From NORP309 sp964564165 (lineage in GTDB: Bacteria; Pseudomonadota; Gammaproteobacteria; Xanthomonadales; Marinicellaceae): 33,460 bases of DNA. A program made the translations under genes and the position numbers. The notes beneath the pieces were generated by a model. It saw only the letters and a program-made list of their open reading frames with translations. It was not told the origin of the DNA and did no database searches. Position 1 is the first letter of the stretch. Each line of letters begins with the position of its first letter. Location: contig CAZLZZ010000013.1 in assembly GCA_964564165.1 (NCBI GenBank), positions 1 through 33,460 on the forward strand, in the 5' to 3' direction. Shown piece after piece: positions 30,460-33,460 of this stretch.

Positions 30460-30989
30460 TGGTCAAAATCACCAAAAAAGACATTCTTAAATTATTCAAT
30501 TTGCTGAACGACGGCTTAAAAAAAGAAAAAACCAATTGCGATCTTCATGTTGTTGGTGGCGCAGTGATGTGCTTGGTTTTAGATGCAAGGGCATCGACAA
30601 TGGATGTCGATGGATTGTTTAAACCATCGGCAATTGTCAGAAAACTTGCAAAAGAGGTAGGTTTGAATTTTGGAGCGGGTGAAAATTGGCTAAACGATGG
30701 CGTCAAAGGCTTTTTTAGTGACAAAGGTACATTTAATCCATTTTTAGAATTATCGCATTTAAAAATATACTGTGCCACACCTGAATATTTACTGGCAATG
30801 AAATGCCTTGCCATGCGCATCGGCGAAGAATTTCATGATATAGCTGATATTAGATATTTATTAAGACACCTTAATATAGAGTCCTATCAACAAGCACTTG
30901 ACATTATTTCCGACTATTATCCGATAGATCGGTTTCCACAAAAAACAATGTATGCTCTGAAAGAAATATTAGAAGATCAATCGCAATAG
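30459..30989 (+). CDS. Nucleotidyltransferase-like protein (DUF6036 type)
   Basis: This 176-residue protein has the minimal nucleotidyltransferase signature 'LHVVGGAVMCLVLDARASTM' followed by 'DVDGLF', with G-G then the D-x-D metal ligands, and 'LKIYCATPEYLLAMKCLAMR' with 'DIADIRYLL'. This pattern fits DUF6036/AbiEii-like nucleotidyltransferases, some of which act as toxins by modifying tRNA or proteins. It is translationally coupled to the RHH protein upstream through a 1-nt stop/start overlap. Catalytic residues appear intact. The target is not predictable. Confidence 0.75.
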   Translation: MVKITKKDILKLFNLLNDGLKKEKTNCDLHVVGGAVMCLVLDARASTMDVDGLFKPSAIVRKLAKEVGLNFGAGENWLNDGVKGFFSDKGTFNPFLELSHLKIYCATPEYLLAMKCLAMRIGEEFHDIADIRYLLRHLNIESYQQALDIISDYYPIDRFPQKTMYALKEILEDQSQ

Positions 30990-31007
30990 ACAGAGCCATC
31001 TCCCCAC

Positions 31008-32195
31008 TTATAACGTTAACCAGTTTTTTATTACCGCATAAACCTTTTCATCACTTAACAATTGCATGTGACCAATGTTTCTACCAATCCATTGGTTTTG
31101 CTTGGGTATATTTAGATTGAAAGCAGATTTTTTATCAATACCCAATGCGCTATTGATAGCAACCAATCCATCACCAATCACGTCATTGGCTAATTTTGAT
31201 GATTCTTTTTCTGATTTTGTTGTGGCGATGGCATAACATTGGATGTTTTCAGGTAACGGGATGACTTTTCGTTGTTCTATATCTTGCCAATCTTCATCAA
31301 CAATATAACCATGGCGCAAATCGGTTAAACCATTGCTGCGGACCTTGGTGATTTTTGCAAATGGCGCACTGTAAGGACTGATTTCTAACAACACATCTGC
31401 CCAATGACCGCCTTTGGCCAATACTGCACCGTGATGCGGCGTTCCTAAAAATATGATTCTATCTAAATGCGACAACCATTTATGATTTGTTTTTGCTGCA
31501 TAATAACAGGCACTGCGAGCGAGAAGTCCGCCCATGCTGTGACCAAGAATATTTAACCTGACATCTTGTTTCAATTTGATTTTATCTATTACTTCTGCCA
31601 ATTGCCTGCCATTTTCAGACACATGTAAACCAGAATTGTAATGTAGATAGATAATAGTATGGCCTAATTCTTCTGCAAACAAATCACCATGGTTATGACC
31701 ATCACGTGTCCACTGTAAATCATTCATACACAAACCATGGATTAACAGAGTAACATCGCTTGATGCCTTATCGAATAACTTTTGGAGTTGATTATCGTCT
31801 AGAGGTTGACCATTGATACGAAAACTCATGTTAATGGCTAACGGATTCTCACCTTTTTCAAAATGATCGCCAAGTACACCATTCATCGCTGCTGCGGCTG
31901 CTTCTCTGGTGGCTGATAATTTATGCTCGCCGGTATAATCTCCATGCATTTGACTGGTTTTATTAAAGATAGCGTTAATCCCCTCACCCAATAAATGCGT
32001 AACGGAATTAATGCTTTTATAAATCAGTCCCGTCAAGCCTTTGGTCTTTTCTTTCGGATCACCCAAAATAGAGGTGTATTGACTAATGGTACCGTGCAAA
32101 GACTCCACTATTTTGGTTGTGCCTTTAACCGCATCAATGGTTAATTTGCTAATTCCTTGTAAGTCTGAGGAGAGGTTTTTGGGTTGTTTTGACAT
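31008..32195 (-). CDS. Alpha/beta hydrolase, lipase/PGAP1-like
   Basis: The chosen start (ATG 32195, 'MSKQPKNLSS') gives 395 residues; ATGs at 32213 and 32249 would add 6 or 18. The 32195 start is favoured because a TATAAT lies 6 nt before it and the 32249 start lies in an inverted repeat. The oxyanion region is 'LIHGLCMNDLQW', the nucleophile elbow 'ILGHSMGGLLARS', then 'RIIFLGTPHHGAVLAKGGHW'. A His near the end ('NIGHMQLLSD') may complete the triad. These suggest a serine esterase/lipase of the PGAP1-like group. About 110 residues before the hydrolase domain are unrecognised. No signal peptide is seen, so it is probably cytoplasmic. Confidence 0.82.
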   Translation of the reverse strand: MSKQPKNLSSDLQGISKLTIDAVKGTTKIVESLHGTISQYTSILGDPKEKTKGLTGLIYKSINSVTHLLGEGINAIFNKTSQMHGDYTGEHKLSATREAAAAAMNGVLGDHFEKGENPLAINMSFRINGQPLDDNQLQKLFDKASSDVTLLIHGLCMNDLQWTRDGHNHGDLFAEELGHTIIYLHYNSGLHVSENGRQLAEVIDKIKLKQDVRLNILGHSMGGLLARSACYYAAKTNHKWLSHLDRIIFLGTPHHGAVLAKGGHWADVLLEISPYSAPFAKITKVRSNGLTDLRHGYIVDEDWQDIEQRKVIPLPENIQCYAIATTKSEKESSKLANDVIGDGLVAINSALGIDKKSAFNLNIPKQNQWIGRNIGHMQLLSDEKVYAVIKNWLTL

Positions 32196-32201
32196 GAGTT
32201 G

Positions 32202-32231
32202 ATTATAAGACATTTGTTGTTGGATTGTAAG
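32202..32231 (-). promoter_or_regulatory. Possible leaderless promoter of the hydrolase gene
   Basis: TATAAT (32207-32202, minus strand) ends 6 nt before the ATG at 32195. The -35 candidate CTTACA (32231-32226) at 18 bp matches four of six consensus bases. The -10 to ATG spacing is the same as in brnT and the RHH gene. Confidence 0.45.
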
Positions 32232-32310
32232 GTAGGCCTCGCCCATCATTAATGTTAATCGAATCTAATATGTTATTTAAAATATCACTGATGGGTAGGG
32301 CCCATCTTAC
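32227..32310. repeat. Imperfect inverted repeat upstream of the hydrolase
   Basis: GTAAGGTAGGCCTCGCCCAT(CA) at 32227-32248 pairs with TGATGGGTAGGGCCCATCTT(AC) at 32289-32310, about 17 of 22 positions. The right arm with its following GGG also resembles the 'acccaccttacgg' core of the array repeat. Confidence 0.5.
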
Positions 32311-32313
32311 GGG

Positions 32314-33360
32314 TTATAAATGTTCTTTCTCAAAATCCAACAACCATTTTTTACGATGTAAACCACCACCGTATCCTGTCAAACTGCCATCTGTACCAAT
32401 CACTCGATGACAAGGGATTAAAATATTAATGCGATTCTGACCATTTGCGGCTGCCACAGCCCGCACTGCTTTTGGATTACCCAATGCAATGGATTGCTGC
32501 TTGTAAGAACGGGTTGTACCGTATGGGATATTTTGTAACTCTGTCCAAACTGATTCTCGAAACTCTGTACTGGGATAATGCAAGTCAACACTAAAGGTCT
32601 TTCTTTTGCCTTGAAAGTATTCGCCCAATTGTTTTTGCAGCAGTTTAAGGTGCGTGTTTGTCCCTGGCAAAATAACGGCATTGAGTCTTTTACATAAATC
32701 TTTAAATTCAGCTTCTAAGGTTTTTCTGTCTGTAAAATCTAATAGACATACTCCCGTTTCACTGGCACAGGCAAACATCGGTCCCAAAGGAGAAGTAAAA
32801 CGGATAATGTTAATGATAACTTTGTCTTTTGACTGACTGGCACTGTCTCCAAATATGGATTTATAACTGTCATTAAAGCCACTTAGCGATTCATAGCCAC
32901 TATCAAATGCTGAGTTAGTGATGGTCTCTCCTTTTCTTATACTGGTAAAAGCTGAATTTATTCTCAACAGACGTTGATAACTTTGAAAGGTCATATTGTG
33001 GTGTTTTTTAAACCACCTGCGTATGTGACTAGGTTCGAAACCTTGATTCTTTAAATCTTGATCTTTGATGCGCAAATAAGGGTTATTGTGCAATTTTTTT
33101 ATGATTTCCTGGATATAAGTGGGAGTTTCATCCAATTTCCCCATTGGTTTGCATAATTTGCATGGTCTATAACCACTTTGTAGTGCTTGTTGTACTGTAT
33201 CAAAAAACTCAACATTCTCAATATTGGGCTTTCTGGCTCGACAAGATGGCCTACAAAATATACCCGTAGTCTTTACGGCAGTGATAAACATGCCTTCATA
33301 CTGTGCAGATTGATTACCAATGATGGCGTATTTTTGATCGAATAAAAGTTGACTGTTCAT
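32314..33360 (-). CDS. ada: Ada: methylation-response activator and O6-methylguanine methyltransferase
   Basis: This 348-residue protein has the complete Ada layout. The N-terminal zinc site has C36 and C40 ('GIFCRPSCRARKP') with C67 and C70 ('CKLCKP'). The AraC-type HTH region includes 'FEPSHIRRWFKKHHNMTFQS' and 'AFDSGYESLSGFNDSYKSIF'. The C-terminal methyltransferase has the active-site 'PCHRVIG' (C317) and 'GYGGGLHRKKWLL'. It repairs methylphosphotriesters and O6-methylguanine and, when methylated at the N-terminus, activates alkylation-response genes. Length and cysteine spacing match the E. coli protein closely. No alkB or alkA follows in this window. Confidence 0.94.
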   Translation of the reverse strand: MNSQLLFDQKYAIIGNQSAQYEGMFITAVKTTGIFCRPSCRARKPNIENVEFFDTVQQALQSGYRPCKLCKPMGKLDETPTYIQEIIKKLHNNPYLRIKDQDLKNQGFEPSHIRRWFKKHHNMTFQSYQRLLRINSAFTSIRKGETITNSAFDSGYESLSGFNDSYKSIFGDSASQSKDKVIINIIRFTSPLGPMFACASETGVCLLDFTDRKTLEAEFKDLCKRLNAVILPGTNTHLKLLQKQLGEYFQGKRKTFSVDLHYPSTEFRESVWTELQNIPYGTTRSYKQQSIALGNPKAVRAVAAANGQNRINILIPCHRVIGTDGSLTGYGGGLHRKKWLLDFEKEHL

Positions 33361-33388
33361 GTTAGGTATTTTATAACAGTTTTTTAAA

Positions 33389-33460
33389 ATGACTACCGAA
33401 AACTTAACAAGTATGTTTTACTATTTAGTGCTTGACCGAGAAAGAATATTCTACTGCGGA
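33389..33460 (+). CDS. Possible 5' end of a divergent gene (partial)
   Basis: From ATG 33389 an uninterrupted frame of 24 codons ('MTTENLTSMFYYLVLDRERI'...) runs to the edge of the window. It is divergent from ada with 28 bp between the two ATGs, which would make a shared promoter region very tight. No ribosome binding site is evident (an A-rich stretch precedes it). Too short to identify. Confidence 0.3.
   Translation, partial: MTTENLTSMFYYLVLDRERIFYCG

Overview
The window looks like an accessory segment of an AT-rich gammaproteobacterial chromosome. Supporting features are the xseB-ispA pair, a monomeric NADP isocitrate dehydrogenase, an Ada protein of the E. coli layout, and secreted proteins carrying a short 'DTIFSHGFEE'-like tag that I associate with Marinicella-type bacteria. 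That genus-level assignment is a guess from memory of such proteins.

Layout. (1) 1-2702: toxin-antitoxin (TA) zone. It has an intact brnT-brnA pair, an unrecognised 311-aa gene, and a wrecked abiE locus: antitoxin gene frameshifted in an A8 run, toxin gene cut off after about 14 codons next to a small inverted-repeat element. (2) 2932-14150: an eleven-gene minus-strand operon for a surface polysaccharide, with Wzx flippase, SAM methyltransferase, two GT2 enzymes, a RgpF-like protein, two FkbM methyltransferases, three GT4-like enzymes and an EpsG/Wzy-like polymerase. No priming transferase or chain-length regulator is in view. (3) 14151-21120: a repeat-rich array. It holds a dead TA pair, two AAA/DUF4143 ATPases, a Phd-PIN pair and a ParD-ParE pair whose toxin has no usual start codon. 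The modules are separated by degenerate copies of one repeat family, one copy of which is interrupted by a 251-bp IS-like element that contains a perfect 32-bp-arm hairpin. (4) 21198-25420: a nested pair of small elements, a GT2 enzyme, and two overlapping secreted-protein genes. (5) 25475-33460: mostly housekeeping (xseB, ispA, a lipoprotein, icd, a lipase-like hydrolase, ada), plus an RHH/nucleotidyltransferase TA-like pair.

Most striking observations. First, a family of about 165-bp TA-flanked palindromic elements (MITE-like) is present at 1792-1956, 21198-21505 (with a second copy inserted inside it) and 25475-25635. Every locus lies directly upstream of a gene, and the end facing the gene carries the same promoter-like pair (TAGACG or TAGGCG, 16 bp, TATAAT). 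These may be portable promoters. Second, three genes (brnT, the RHH antitoxin and the hydrolase) have a -10 box exactly 6 nt before ATG, which predicts leaderless mRNAs. Third, the repeat-separated TA/ATPase array resembles a cassette platform. Fourth, a REP hairpin and 21-bp repeats apparently derived from it are translated inside the N-terminus of IspA.

All functional calls rest on motif recognition by eye; no database search was run.
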